Positions 9,094-23,344 of a stretch of DNA of 64,000 nucleotides are shown here, one piece after another (within the stretch, counting starts at the first letter, position 1; each line of letters starts with the position of its first letter). Below the pieces are notes generated by a model, which was not told where the DNA came from, made no database searches, and worked only from the letters and a program-made list of their open reading frames with translations. Made by a program: the position numbers and the translations under genes. The stretch is from Sulfuricella sp. (lineage in GTDB: Bacteria; Pseudomonadota; Gammaproteobacteria; Burkholderiales; Sulfuricellaceae), in the NCBI GenBank assembly GCA_023266195.1, contig JAHFRP010000012.1, positions 1 through 64,000 of the forward strand. Reading direction: 5' to 3'.

Positions 9094-9550
9094 CTAGTAA
9101 ACCGGGTCGATCGGCGAGCCCTGCTCGCGAGTGTTCAGGCTGCGCGACCATTCCAGCAGGAAATCCCCGCCCGCTGCCGCATGGTGCGGCGGAAAGCGTG
9201 GCCGAGTTTTTCGTCGAAGGCGCTGCGGTTGAGGCGATTGGTTTCCGCCTGGCACACGGATTCGTGCCGCTCGCTCTGGCGCCGTTCCAGCGCCTGTCGC
9301 ATCGATTCCAGCTCTCTTTCGGTGCGGGCGCGGGTTTCATCGAGATGGGGGACCATCCCGGCATTGCGCGATCCTTGCATCAAATCGAGCGAGGTGATGC
9401 TGGCGGCAAAAGCGTTCCCCCGAGTTTGTTCACGCTGGACAGAACAAAACAGATAAAATTTTGCACATCAGGTTCGACCGCCAAATTCTGCTTCAGCAAT
9501 TCAACAGGTTCAAAAGTATCCGCGCCCGATTGATTTTGTGAGGTATTCAT
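9094..9550 (-). pseudogene. Unknown gene split by two G-run frameshifts
   Basis: On the reverse strand an ATG at 9550 opens MNTSQNQSGADTFEPVEL. Reading stays coding-like through SSVNKLGG, then shifts frame at a run of five G (plus-strand C-run 9417-9421), continues NAFAASITSLDLMQGSRNAG to FRRTMRQRAG, and shifts again at a run of four G (9165-9168) into DFLLEWSRSLNTREQ, ending with TAG at 9094. Adding one G at each run gives a continuous protein of about 152 residues. Two frameshifts, each repaired by +1 G, look more like under-called homopolymers than decay, but true pseudogenisation cannot be excluded. No family recognised. It lies just upstream of pilU on the same strand. Confidence 0.55.
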
Positions 9551-9640
9551 TATGCATCGAAACTGGGAGAAATGAGAAATAATCTGGAATAAAATGGGTA
9601 ATAACAACGCGCTGCCCGATTGCGCCGCCGGGAAAATGCC

Positions 9641-10726
9641 ATGCACGAACTGGAAAGCTGGACGGAAGAAAAACGCTCCGCCTATTTGTACCGGGTTATT
9701 TCCGATGCCGAGTCAGGCACCTCGCGGCAGATCCTTTTCCTTGAGCTGGCCCGCGCCGCCGACAAGCAGGCGGAATTGTGGGCCGTCGAGGCGACCAAGG
9801 CCGGTGTGACGCTGCCGGCGGCTTATCGGCCGGACTTGCGCTGTCATGTGGTGGCCCGGCTGCTGCGCTGGTTTGGCCCACGCCGATTGCGCACCGCGCT
9901 GGCGGCGATGAAGGTCCGCGGCATGTCGATCTATGCGCCAGCTGGCTTTCCCTCTTCGTCTGTGGGGCGCATCGGACAGGAGGCCGAAGAAGGTCGGAGT
10001 TATCCTGTCGGGCATGAAATGCCGGTCAGGCTGGAGGATGTCGGACGCCGCCACCGTTGCGCCGGCGGCAACGGCAACCTGCGTGCCGCGGTATTTGGCG
10101 CGAGCGACGGGCTGGTCTCCAACGCCAGCCTGATCCTGGGTGTGGCGGGTGCGATTTCCGACGGCGGGGCAATCCTTTTGGCCGGCGTGGCGGGTTTGTT
10201 GGCCGGTGCGTTTTCGATGGCGGCGGGGGAATATGTCTCGGTGCGCTCGCAGCGCGAGATGTACGAATACCAGATCGGCCTGGAGCGCGCCGAGCTGGAA
10301 GAATACCCGCAGGAGGAAGCCGCCGAGCTGGCGCTGATCTTCCAGGCCAAGGGGCTGGAAGCCACGGAAGCACGCCGGCTCGCCGACCGGATCATCGCCG
10401 ACCCGGACCAGGCGCTGGACACGCTGGCGCGCGAGGAGCTGGGGCTGAATCCGGCCGGGCTGGGCTCGCCGTGGGATGCGGCGCTATTCTCGTTCCTATC
10501 CTTCGCCGCCGGGGCGCTGGTGCCGCTCTTGCCGTTTTTCTTCGCCAAGGGCATGGCTGCCCTGTTCGCGGCCATCGCCCTGACCGGCGCGGCGCTATTC
10601 GGCGTCGGCGCGGCGATCAGCCTTTTCACCGGCCGCCGCGCCCTGCTCGGCGGATTGCGCATGCTCGCGATCGGCGGCGCCGCCGGAGCGGCCACTTACT
10701 TCATCGGCACGCTGATGCAGTCCTGA
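9641..10726 (+). CDS. Membrane-bound ferritin-like / VIT1-CCC1 family protein (MbfA-like)
   Basis: 361 residues from the ATG at 9641. The N-terminal half looks like a ferritin/rubrerythrin-type helical domain (YRVISDAESGTSRQILFLEL, WAVEATKAGV). The C-terminal half is a VIT1/CCC1 transporter domain with about five helices, including FGASDGLVSNASLILGVAGA and AGAFSMAAGEYVSVRSQRE, both characteristic of the family. Such fusions are known as MbfA-type iron exporters that respond to iron or peroxide stress; the specific substrate here is inferred. A poorly conserved linker of about 70 residues lies between the halves. Confidence 0.8.
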   Translation: MHELESWTEEKRSAYLYRVISDAESGTSRQILFLELARAADKQAELWAVEATKAGVTLPAAYRPDLRCHVVARLLRWFGPRRLRTALAAMKVRGMSIYAPAGFPSSSVGRIGQEAEEGRSYPVGHEMPVRLEDVGRRHRCAGGNGNLRAAVFGASDGLVSNASLILGVAGAISDGGAILLAGVAGLLAGAFSMAAGEYVSVRSQREMYEYQIGLERAELEEYPQEEAAELALIFQAKGLEATEARRLADRIIADPDQALDTLAREELGLNPAGLGSPWDAALFSFLSFAAGALVPLLPFFFAKGMAALFAAIALTGAALFGVGAAISLFTGRRALLGGLRMLAIGGAAGAATYFIGTLMQS

Positions 10727-10780
10727 GCTGAAAGAACAGGGCGCCGTCTCCGGACTCTCGACTTGGCACTCAGGACTGTC

Positions 10781-11167
10781 TTAAGTCTGCGCCCAAGGCA
10801 GGCCGTCGTGGCGCCAGCCGTTGTGTGAATTGCGGTGGTGCTGCTCGTCCAGGTCGCCCTCGAAGCCGTTGAGCACGTTGTAGACATCCTGCAGCCCGGC
10901 TTTTTCCAACGCCAGCCCGGCATCCACCGAGCGGCGCCCGGAGCGGCAGATCAGCACCACCGGGCGGTTCATGCTGGCGGTTTTCTTGACGTGGGCGGCG
11001 AATTCCGGATTGATTTCCCAATCCGGCCCATCGACCCAGGGAATCAGGATGGAGCCCTCGGGATGGCCGACGAACAGGTATTCCATCTCGCTGCGCACGT
11101 CGATGAATACCGCTTCGGGATTGGATTGCAGAAAATCGTGGGCTTGCTGGGGAGTGAGATGTTGCAT
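10781..11167 (-). CDS. Rhodanese-like sulfurtransferase domain protein
   Basis: 128-residue single-domain rhodanese. It shows the CH2-type opening AVFIDVRSEMEYLFVGHPEG and the active-site loop LICRSGRRSVDAG with the catalytic Cys (about residue 94), then NVLNGFEGDLD. These proteins move sulfane sulfur between thiols or cyanide; the physiological partner is unknown here. It is cytosolic (no signal peptide) and divergent from metH, so the 139 bases between them must hold both promoters. No cobalamin or SAH riboswitch is apparent in that gap. Confidence 0.9.
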   Translation of the reverse strand: MQHLTPQQAHDFLQSNPEAVFIDVRSEMEYLFVGHPEGSILIPWVDGPDWEINPEFAAHVKKTASMNRPVVLICRSGRRSVDAGLALEKAGLQDVYNVLNGFEGDLDEQHHRNSHNGWRHDGLPWAQT

Positions 11168-11306
11168 GGCGGCCGGTCCATAAAAATATTTATAGCATTA
11201 TAGACCTCCCTTATGGCCCTTGTTAAGGGCGCGCCCACCATCTTCGGGATTTCGGCGGAGCGGGTATAATAACCCGGAGCCGCCGACAACAAAGAGAACT
11301 TCGTTC

Positions 11307-15113
<3,807 letters not shown>

Positions 15114-15134
15114 AAAACAAACAATTGATTTTAC

Positions 15135-15296
15135 TTTGTCAGATTGAAAGTATCGGATTCGTATAGTGCCTTCCCCCTTTGAAAAAGGGGGATTGAGGAG
15201 GATTTAAGAATGCCGGCAGGTCGTGATGCCGCTTTAAATCCCCCCTACCCCCCTTTTCAAAGGGGGGAACATTACCGTCAGCCGAGTCTGACAAAA
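15135..15296. repeat. Nested inverted repeat between metH and mutarotase gene
   Basis: Outer arms TTTGTCAGA (15135-15143) and TCTGACAAA (15287-15295) enclose two G/C-run arms: CCCCCTTTGAAAAAGGGGG near 15174-15192 and CCCCTTTTCAAAGGGG near 15250-15266. GGATTTAAG and CTTTAAATCC also pair within it. The whole block could fold as one long hairpin and may be a small non-autonomous mobile element or a stabilising 3' end of the metH transcript. No coding capacity. Confidence 0.65.
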
Positions 15297-15353
15297 GAAG
15301 AATAAACCGCCGATCAAACCCGCTTGAACCCCTAACTTTCTGGAGCAGACTTC

Positions 15354-16259
15354 ATGACCATCGACAACCTCAACCAGCGCTTCGCCCTTCCCGGCCACAT
15401 CCAGTTCAAGGAAGGCCCCGGCGGGCTGGCCGTGGCGGAAATCGCCAACGCGCACGCCGAAGCCATGATCGCGCTGCAGGGCGCCCACGTGATGACCTTC
15501 CAGCCGCGCGGCCAGGAGCCGGTGCTGTGGCTGTCGCGCTTCGGCAAGTTCGCGCCGGGCAAGTCGATCCGCGGCGGCGTGCCGATCTGCTGGCCGTGGT
15601 TCGGCCCCCATGCCACGGAAGCCGGATTCCCCGGCCACGGCTTCGCCCGCACCGTGATGTGGGAAGTGAAACAAACCCAGGCCCTGCCGGATGGCGCGTC
15701 GTTCCTGCGCTTTGGCCTGATCGAAACCGAAGCTACCCGCGCCCAGTGGCCGCATCCCTCCACGGTGGAACTGCAAGTCACGGTCGGCGCCGAACTGAAG
15801 ATCGAGCTGGTCACCTGCAACACCGGCAGCGCACCGTTCCAGCTGGGCGAAGCGTTCCACACCTATTTCCAGATTGGCGATGTGGCCGAAATGGAAATCC
15901 GCGGGCTGGAAGGCTGCACCTATCTCGACAAGGTGGACAACTTCGCGCGCAAGACCCAGGAGGACGCCGTCACCATCGAAAGCGAAGTCGACCGGGTCTA
16001 CCTCGACACCGCCGCCGACTGCCTGATCGACGATCGCCGCCTCAACCGCCGCATCCGCATCGCCAAGCACAACAGCCTGTCCACCGTGGTATGGAATCCG
16101 TGGACCGAAAAAGCCGAAAAAATGGGCGATTTCGGCCCGGAAGGGCATCGCGGCATGGTCTGCGTGGAATCCGGCAACGCCGTGGACAACGTGGTGACCG
16201 TCGCCCCCGGCGCAACGCACAGCCTGGCGACAGTGATCGGGGTCGAAGCGCTGGGTTGA
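15354..16259 (+). CDS. D-hexose-6-phosphate mutarotase (YeaD-like)
   Basis: 301-residue aldose-1-epimerase-fold protein of the YeaD/YMR099C type, which interconverts the anomers of hexose 6-phosphates. Typical segments are LQGAHVMTFQPRGQEPVLWL, GKSIRGGVPICWPWFG, the catalytic region GFPGHGFART, and EAFHTYFQIGD. The likely catalytic residues are the His in GHGFAR and a late Glu in the C-terminal VCVESGNA. Cytosolic. It follows a repeat and stands alone. Confidence 0.92.
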   Translation: MTIDNLNQRFALPGHIQFKEGPGGLAVAEIANAHAEAMIALQGAHVMTFQPRGQEPVLWLSRFGKFAPGKSIRGGVPICWPWFGPHATEAGFPGHGFARTVMWEVKQTQALPDGASFLRFGLIETEATRAQWPHPSTVELQVTVGAELKIELVTCNTGSAPFQLGEAFHTYFQIGDVAEMEIRGLEGCTYLDKVDNFARKTQEDAVTIESEVDRVYLDTAADCLIDDRRLNRRIRIAKHNSLSTVVWNPWTEKAEKMGDFGPEGHRGMVCVESGNAVDNVVTVAPGATHSLATVIGVEALG

Positions 16260-16546
16260 GCGGGGCGTATTAACCCGGGAGACTGCCGCGCAACCCGTAT
16301 GTAGCGAGCCGGGCCGGGGCGGGAACTTTCGCGCAGACGAAATACCGGCCTTCGCCGGGGTGCCGATTAATTCAGCGCCGCCATAAAATCACCGGCGGCA
16401 ATCTTCATATTTGTCTACATTCACGACACTGGCGCGATATGATAATAATCAAGCTGGCACGGTTATCTGAACACTTTTCACGCCGGTTCGATGCGACCGG
16501 GCAGATTGCAAGAATCACGACGTCACGGTAAAAAGGAAAGCTCCCG

Positions 16547-17230
16547 ATGGATATCTCCCTCGCCCTTTACGAAGCGCGCGTCATCGGCTCCCTGATCGAA
16601 AAGGAAATTACCACACCCGATCAATATCCGCTCTCGCTTAACGCGCTGGCCAACGCATGCAACCAGAAAAGCAATCGCGAGCCGGTGCTGGAGCTGGACG
16701 AGGCGACGATCCAGCAAGCGCTGGACGCGTTGGTCAAGAAAGCCCTGGTCAGCGATAAAACCGGGTATGGTAGCCGCACCACGAAATACCGGCACCGGTT
16801 CTGCAATACCGAATTCGGCCTGCTGAAATTCTCGGAACGGGAGCTCGGCGTCATTTGCGCGCTGTTACTGCGCGGCCCGCAGACTCCGGGCGAACTGCGC
16901 ACCCACACTAGCCGCCTGTGCCATTTCAACGACATGGAGGAAGTCGAATCCACGCTGACTCAGCTGATGGAACGCAGTGACGGCCCCTTCGTCGCAAAGC
17001 TTCCGCGCGAGGCAGGAAAACGGGAATCGCGCTACATGCAGCTGTTCAGCGGCGATGCGCCTGCGCAGGAAACATCGGGCGGCACGGAAGGCGCCCTGGA
17101 CGGGGTGGAGCGCGAAAGACTGGCCCGGCTGGAGTTGCGCGTCGACGAACTGGAGCATGAGGTCGCCAGGGTCGGGCGCGAACTTGAGCGGCTTGCGCTG
17201 GGGGCGGTTGCCGGCGGCACCGAAACCTGA
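16547..17230 (+). CDS. YceH family protein (UPF0502/DUF480)
   Basis: 227 residues with the family's diagnostic start, [20 protein letters not shown], then [37 protein letters not shown] and [13 protein letters not shown]. The fold is two winged-helix-like domains; the function is unknown, and regulation of envelope or surface traits has been proposed for relatives. The last 50 residues are a charged helix, probably coiled coil ([20 protein letters not shown]). The ATG is preceded by AAAAAGGAAAG. The 287 bases before it hold no recognisable gene. Confidence 0.9.
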   Translation: MDISLALYEARVIGSLIEKEITTPDQYPLSLNALANACNQKSNREPVLELDEATIQQALDALVKKALVSDKTGYGSRTTKYRHRFCNTEFGLLKFSERELGVICALLLRGPQTPGELRTHTSRLCHFNDMEEVESTLTQLMERSDGPFVAKLPREAGKRESRYMQLFSGDAPAQETSGGTEGALDGVERERLARLELRVDELEHEVARVGRELERLALGAVAGGTET

Positions 17231-17319
17231 TTACCCGTTATATATAGCAGCTACGATAGGATTCGCCAGTCCGCAAAAGACGTGAAACCGGCATTTCAGG
17301 GACATACCGATTTATCCGG

Positions 17320-17859
17320 TTACTGCATGCCGCCCGGCGCTTGCTTCTGCGCGCCGGTGGTCTCTGGTTGCGTCGGCCTGGCCCTGGGCGCCGCGTTCCT
17401 GGGATAGCCAGCGTCATCGAGCGCCGCTTCCCAGGCGGCGGCTTCGTAGCCTTTCAGCTGGGTTGCCTGGCCAATTGCCAGCGTCGGGACGGTCGCGTTG
17501 CCGACCAATTTCGTCAGCTCCGCGTTGGCCACGGGCGTACTGGCATCCTTTTCGCTGAACGGAATGCCGCGTTTCACCAAGTGTTCGCGCGCCTTGGTGC
17601 ACGCTTCGCCACAGCTGGAGTTGTACAGCACGACCGGGAAATTCTTTGCCGCCAGACGGGTGGCGTAGGATTGCTGGGCGTCGGCGGCGGGACGCGAGCC
17701 CGTCCTCCGCGCTTCAACCTGCTTGGCGGCGGCGGGCGGGGGCGGCTGGTCGGTAAAATGCACCTTGCCGTCGGCATCCACCCAGCGGTAAAGCGTGGCG
17801 GATTGGGCCGAGTACACGGCGAACATGCAGACGAGACAGAAAAGGACGGCAAGTTTCAT
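17320..17859 (-). CDS. DUF4124 + glutaredoxin-like secreted protein
   Basis: 179 residues. A signal peptide (about 1-20, LAVLFCLVCMFAVYSAQSA) is followed by a DUF4124 segment (LYRWVDADGKVHFTDQPP) and a glutaredoxin-like domain (FPVVLYNSSCGEACTKAREH to VPTLAIGQATQLKGYEAAAW). The active site is CGEAC, with three residues between the cysteines rather than the usual two, so redox behaviour may differ from typical glutaredoxins. The C-terminus is Pro/Gln-rich and disordered. Likely periplasmic. Substrate unknown. Confidence 0.82.
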   Translation of the reverse strand: MKLAVLFCLVCMFAVYSAQSATLYRWVDADGKVHFTDQPPPPAAAKQVEARRTGSRPAADAQQSYATRLAAKNFPVVLYNSSCGEACTKAREHLVKRGIPFSEKDASTPVANAELTKLVGNATVPTLAIGQATQLKGYEAAAWEAALDDAGYPRNAAPRARPTQPETTGAQKQAPGGMQ

Positions 17860-18027
17860 ATCCGAAGCCCATGCGATCGCTTACGGCAATGCGCCGCAGC
17901 CCCCACAACAGCCCTGCCAGAAACAGGAAAATCTCCTTCTTCTCAGCTTGTTATGTGGATATATTCAAGTAATATAACAAGACAAGCCGAAAAATCAAGT
18001 ATTTTCTTATGCCTCGGAATTAGCCGG

Positions 18028-20136
18028 CTAGAGCCCGGTCATGCCGCTGTGGCGCAGCAGCGCCTCCATGCTCGGCTCGCGGCCGCGGAACGCGGTGAAC
18101 GACTCCAGCGCCGAACGGCTGCCGCCCATGCCGAGAATCTCGCTCCAGAAGCGGTGTCCGACTTCTTCGCTCAACACGCCGTTTTCCTCGAACAGGCTGT
18201 AGGCATCGGCCGACAGCACTTCCGCCCACTTGTAGCTGTAATAGCCCGCGCCGTAGCCACCGGCGAAGATGTGCGAGAAGTTGTTGGGGAAGCGGTTATA
18301 AGCCGGCGGAATGATGACCGCGACGCGGCGACGGATTTCGTCCAGCAGCTGCAACGCGGTGCCGCCGTCCGGATCGAAGTCGTAGTGCAGGTGCATGTCG
18401 AACAGCGCGAATTCGATCTGGCGCACGGTGTGCATGCCGCTCTGGAAATTCTTGGCGGCGACCATCTTGTCGAACAGCGCGCGCGGCAACACTTCCCCGC
18501 TGTCCACGTGCTTCGCCATGTGGCGCACCACCTCCCATTCCCAGCAGAAATTCTCCATGAACTGGCTGGGCAACTCCACCGCGTCCCATTCCACCCCGCT
18601 GATGCCGGAAACGCCCAGATCCTCGACGCGGGTGAGCAGGTGATGCAGGCCGTGGCCGAATTCGTGGAACAGGGTGATCACTTCGTCGTGGGTGAACAGC
18701 GCCGGCTTGCCGCCGACCGGCGCGGAAAAATTGCAGTTGAGGTAGGCGACCGGAACCTGGATCGTGCCGTTGCCGCCCTCATGCCCCGCCGGGGGCAGGC
18801 GCCGCCGGGTGATGGCGTCGTCCATCCAGGCGCCGCCGCGCTTGTGGTCGCGGGCATAGAGGTCGAGATAGAACTGGCCGACCGGCGCGCCGTTCCTGTC
18901 GCTCAGGGTGAAAAACCGCACGTCCTGGTGCCACACCGGCGCGGGCGTGGGCGCTATACTCAGGCCGTACAGCGTTTCCACCACCTTGAACATGCCCGAC
19001 AGCGCCTCGTTTTCAGGGAAATACTGCTTCACCTCGTTGTCGGAGAAGGCATAGCGCTTGAGGCGCAGTTTTTCCGAGGCATAGGCCACGTCCCACGTCG
19101 CCAGCTCGGCCAAGCCCAGCTCGCCGCGGGCGAATTCCGCCAGCTCTTTGAAATCCCGCTCGGCGTAAGGCTTCGCCCGACCGGCCAGGTCTTCGAGGAA
19201 ATCCAGCACCTGCCGCGGCGACTGCGCCATCTTGGTGGCCAGAGAATCCTCGGCATAATTGTCGAAACCCAGCAGCCGCGCCGCTTCCCGGCGCAGCTTG
19301 AGAATCTGCGCGATCAGCGCGGTGTTGTCCCAGAGCACGGTTGTGGCCGCTTCAGCGGCTTTACAACCGTGGCCTGCCTCCTGCGGGTGGTCGGGTTTGC
19401 CGAATTCGGAGGCGCGCGTCACGTAGGCGCGGTAGATTTGCTCGCGCAGGGCGCGGCTGTCGGCATATTGCATCAGCGGCATGTACGATGGCGCGTGCAG
19501 GGTGAATTTCCAGCCCGGCTTGCCGTCCTTCTGCGCCGCCTCGCGCGCGGCCTGCATGGCGTCGGCTGGAACGCCGGCGAGGTCGGATTCATTCTCGACC
19601 GACAGCGCGAAGTCGTTGGTGGCGTCGAGCAGGTTTTCCTCGAATTTGGCGGAAAGCGCCGACAACTCTTCCTGGATCGCCTTGAAGCGCGCCTTCTGCT
19701 GATCCGGCAGTTCCGCGCCGCCGAGGCGGAAATCGCGCAGCTCGTTTTCGACGATTTTCTTGCGCGGCGCGGAAAGCGTTTCGAACTCCGCCGCCGCGCG
19801 CAACGCCTTGTACTTGCCGAACAACGCCAGGTTTTGCGACAGGTCGGCGTAATATGCGATGATTTTCGGCAGGTTAGCGTTGTACACCTCGCGCAGTTCG
19901 GGGCTGTTCATCGCCGCGTTGAGGTGCGAGACCTGGCCCCAGGCGCGGGAGAGACGCTCGCTGGCGTCCTCCAGCGGCTGCACGAAGCCGCCCCAGTCCG
20001 GCGCGGCGGTTTCTGCGGCCAGCCGGTCCACCAGCGCGCGGTTTTCAGCCAGCAGCGCGTCAACCGCGGGCGTGACGTGTTCAGGGGTAATTTCGGGGAA
20101 ACGGGGCAGGCCGGAAAAATCGAGCAATGGGTTCAT
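18028..20136 (-). CDS. prlC: Oligopeptidase A (M3 metallopeptidase)
   Basis: 702-residue cytosolic zinc peptidase that degrades short peptides such as cleaved signal peptides. The zinc-binding HEFGH lies in HDEVITLFHEFGHGLHHLLT, followed by GISGVEWDAVELPSQFMEN with the third ligand. Later motifs RFPNNFSHIFAGGYGAGYYS and SADAYSLFEENG are family hallmarks. The start at 20136 (MNPLLDFSGLPRF) is standard. Codons 256-267 (HGCKAAEAATTV) are encoded exactly by a 36-base palindrome that appears to be an in-frame repeat insertion; otherwise intact. Confidence 0.95.
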   Translation of the reverse strand: MNPLLDFSGLPRFPEITPEHVTPAVDALLAENRALVDRLAAETAAPDWGGFVQPLEDASERLSRAWGQVSHLNAAMNSPELREVYNANLPKIIAYYADLSQNLALFGKYKALRAAAEFETLSAPRKKIVENELRDFRLGGAELPDQQKARFKAIQEELSALSAKFEENLLDATNDFALSVENESDLAGVPADAMQAAREAAQKDGKPGWKFTLHAPSYMPLMQYADSRALREQIYRAYVTRASEFGKPDHPQEAGHGCKAAEAATTVLWDNTALIAQILKLRREAARLLGFDNYAEDSLATKMAQSPRQVLDFLEDLAGRAKPYAERDFKELAEFARGELGLAELATWDVAYASEKLRLKRYAFSDNEVKQYFPENEALSGMFKVVETLYGLSIAPTPAPVWHQDVRFFTLSDRNGAPVGQFYLDLYARDHKRGGAWMDDAITRRRLPPAGHEGGNGTIQVPVAYLNCNFSAPVGGKPALFTHDEVITLFHEFGHGLHHLLTRVEDLGVSGISGVEWDAVELPSQFMENFCWEWEVVRHMAKHVDSGEVLPRALFDKMVAAKNFQSGMHTVRQIEFALFDMHLHYDFDPDGGTALQLLDEIRRRVAVIIPPAYNRFPNNFSHIFAGGYGAGYYSYKWAEVLSADAYSLFEENGVLSEEVGHRFWSEILGMGGSRSALESFTAFRGREPSMEALLRHSGMTGL
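19336..19371. repeat. 36-bp palindrome inserted in frame in prlC
   Basis: CACGGTTGT (19336-19344) pairs with ACAACCGTG (19363-19371), and an inner GCCGC/GCGGC stem closes on TTCA. The length is exactly twelve codons and the palindrome lies on codon boundaries (codons 256-267 of prlC), adding a short Ala-rich peptide between the conserved ASEFGKPD region and LWDNTALIAQIL. E. coli OpdA has a shorter segment here. Confidence 0.7.
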
Positions 20137-20211
20137 GGGGGGAGCGCCTCTGGTTAAGCGAAATGGGATCGGATTATACTTTAAGATTCTTTATCAATAT
20201 TGGCCCGAACC

Positions 20212-20760
20212 ATGTCAAATCAACCCCCGGCGAACATCGCCCCCTATCGCGGAATCGCGCCGCAAATCGCCTCCACCGCCTACGTCCACCCCAGCGCGCA
20301 AATCATCGGCGACGTGGTCGTCGGGGAAAGAAGCTCCATCTGGTGCGGCGCCGTGGTGCGCGGCGACGTCAACCTCATCCGCATCGGCGCGGACAGCAAC
20401 ATCCAGGACCTGTCCACCCTGCACGTCAGCCACCGCCGGCCGGAAAATCCCGACGGCGCGCCGTTGATCATCGGCGACCGGGTCACGGTAGGCCACAACG
20501 TGATCCTGCACGGCTGCGAAATCGGCGACGAATGCCTGATCGGCATGGGTTCGATCGTGATGGACAACGTCGTGCTGGGGCCGCGCGCGCTGCTCGGCGC
20601 GGGCAGCCTGGTGCCGGAAGGAAAGGTGCTGCAAGGCGGCTTTTTGTACCTGGGCCGGCCGGCCAAGCTGATCCGCGCGCTGACCGAAGAGGAACTCGCC
20701 CATTTCGCCTATTCGGCCGCGCATTATGTCAGGCTGGCGGGCGATTACCGGCAGGGCTAA
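20212..20760 (+). CDS. Gamma-class carbonic anhydrase-like protein
   Basis: 182 residues from the ATG at 20212, with left-handed beta-helix hexapeptide repeats (AQIIGDVVVGERSSIWCG, AVVRGDVNLIRIGADSNIQD). The likely metal ligands are the His in HVSHRRP and the two His in VGHNVILHGC. YrdA/gamma-CA type proteins either hydrate CO2 or have a related unknown role; many are not demonstrably active. In an autotroph a CO2/bicarbonate role is attractive, but that is inference. Divergent from prlC. Confidence 0.85.
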   Translation: MSNQPPANIAPYRGIAPQIASTAYVHPSAQIIGDVVVGERSSIWCGAVVRGDVNLIRIGADSNIQDLSTLHVSHRRPENPDGAPLIIGDRVTVGHNVILHGCEIGDECLIGMGSIVMDNVVLGPRALLGAGSLVPEGKVLQGGFLYLGRPAKLIRALTEEELAHFAYSAAHYVRLAGDYRQG

Positions 20761-20811
20761 GAACATTCCCAACGGGAGCCGCTCGGAACAGAGCGCAAAA
20801 ATGGAGATCCC

Positions 20812-20880
20812 GTAGGATGCGGTGAGCTTGCGAACCGCATCAATCGCGAACGATGCGGTTCCTTCGTCACCGCATCCTAC
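20812..20880. repeat. 69-bp dispersed palindrome
   Basis: GTAGGATGCGGTGAG (20812-20826) pairs with the reverse complement ending in CACCGCATCCTAC at 20880, with inner arms GCGAACCGCATC and GATGCGGTTC. A REP-like intergenic element downstream of the carbonic anhydrase gene. No gene in it. Confidence 0.75.
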
Positions 20881-20973
20881 GGCGCTAATACAGATGCATA
20901 CGGCACAATCGCTATTCGCCGTGCCATCAAGCGTGCTATAAGCTCCTGTGAACAATCGGCAAACCATCCCGGC

Positions 20974-21003
20974 GATCATTTTGCCGGAGCCGGCAAAATG
21001 ATC
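20974..21003. repeat. 14-bp perfect hairpin upstream of mod
   Basis: GATCATTTTGCCGG (20974-20987) and its perfect complement CCGGCAAAATGATC (20990-21003), separated by two bases. It lies about 140 bases before the start of mod. It could be a terminator for readthrough, an operator, or a cruciform site at the left edge of the R-M locus. The 380 bases between the carbonic anhydrase gene and mod hold only this hairpin and the 69-bp repeat; I see no supported gene. Confidence 0.6.
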
Positions 21004-21144
21004 GGGCTTGGCAATGGAGGCCTGCGTAAGGCGGAGGATTTACCATCTCTCCCGCTTCGCCTGCAATGCCGAATTGGCGCTGGAGAAGAAAGACGGGCGG
21101 CCTGCTTGGCGAGGGCGTAGATAAAGGCAAGAAAGCAAACAACC

Positions 21145-23044
<1,900 letters not shown>

Positions 23045-23053
23045 GAGAATGCC

Positions 23054-23344
23054 ATGCGTAAACAGGAAGCCTTGCAATTGTTGGCCCAACACAAACCGGA
23101 ACTGGCAAGGCGTTTTGGGGTAATCGATCTGGCGTTGTTTGGCTCTACTGCGCGAGACGAAGCCGGCGACAGCAGCGATATAGACGTGATGGTAAATTTT
23201 GAAGGCCGCTCCACCGCCAAGCGCTATTTCGGTGTGCAGTTTTATCTGGAAGATTTACTTGGATGTCCGGTTGATCTGGTGCAGGAAGGCGTTATTCGCC
23301 CCGAGTTGAAGCCTTATATCGAAAAGGACTTGATCCATGTCTGA
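23054..23344 (+). CDS. mntA: MntA-type nucleotidyltransferase antitoxin
   Basis: 96-residue minimal nucleotidyltransferase with the GSX10DXD signature: GSTARDEAGDSSDID. In characterised MntA/HepT pairs the MNT protein adds AMP units to a tyrosine of HepT and neutralises it. An SD (GGAG) lies six bases upstream and includes the ON-frame mod stop codon. In the OFF frame, mod translation ends at 23061, inside this gene's first codons. It overlaps hepT by eight bases, so the pair is coupled. Placement inside a Type III R-M operon is unusual. Confidence 0.85.
   Translation: MRKQEALQLLAQHKPELARRFGVIDLALFGSTARDEAGDSSDIDVMVNFEGRSTAKRYFGVQFYLEDLLGCPVDLVQEGVIRPELKPYIEKDLIHV

Noticed and set aside
11168-11306. 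Cobalamin or SAH riboswitch before metH
   Set aside because: The 139-base divergent gap is short and I can find no B12 box or SAH riboswitch core.
17341-20157. A 938-codon open frame antisense to prlC
   Set aside because: High-GC antisense shadow of prlC; the composition (His/Arg/Val-rich, no domains) is not protein-like, while prlC on the other strand is a clear M3 peptidase.
21014-21124. A 36-codon frame just upstream of mod
   Set aside because: No SD, no recognisable features, and the composition is that of non-coding sequence; not enough to support a gene.
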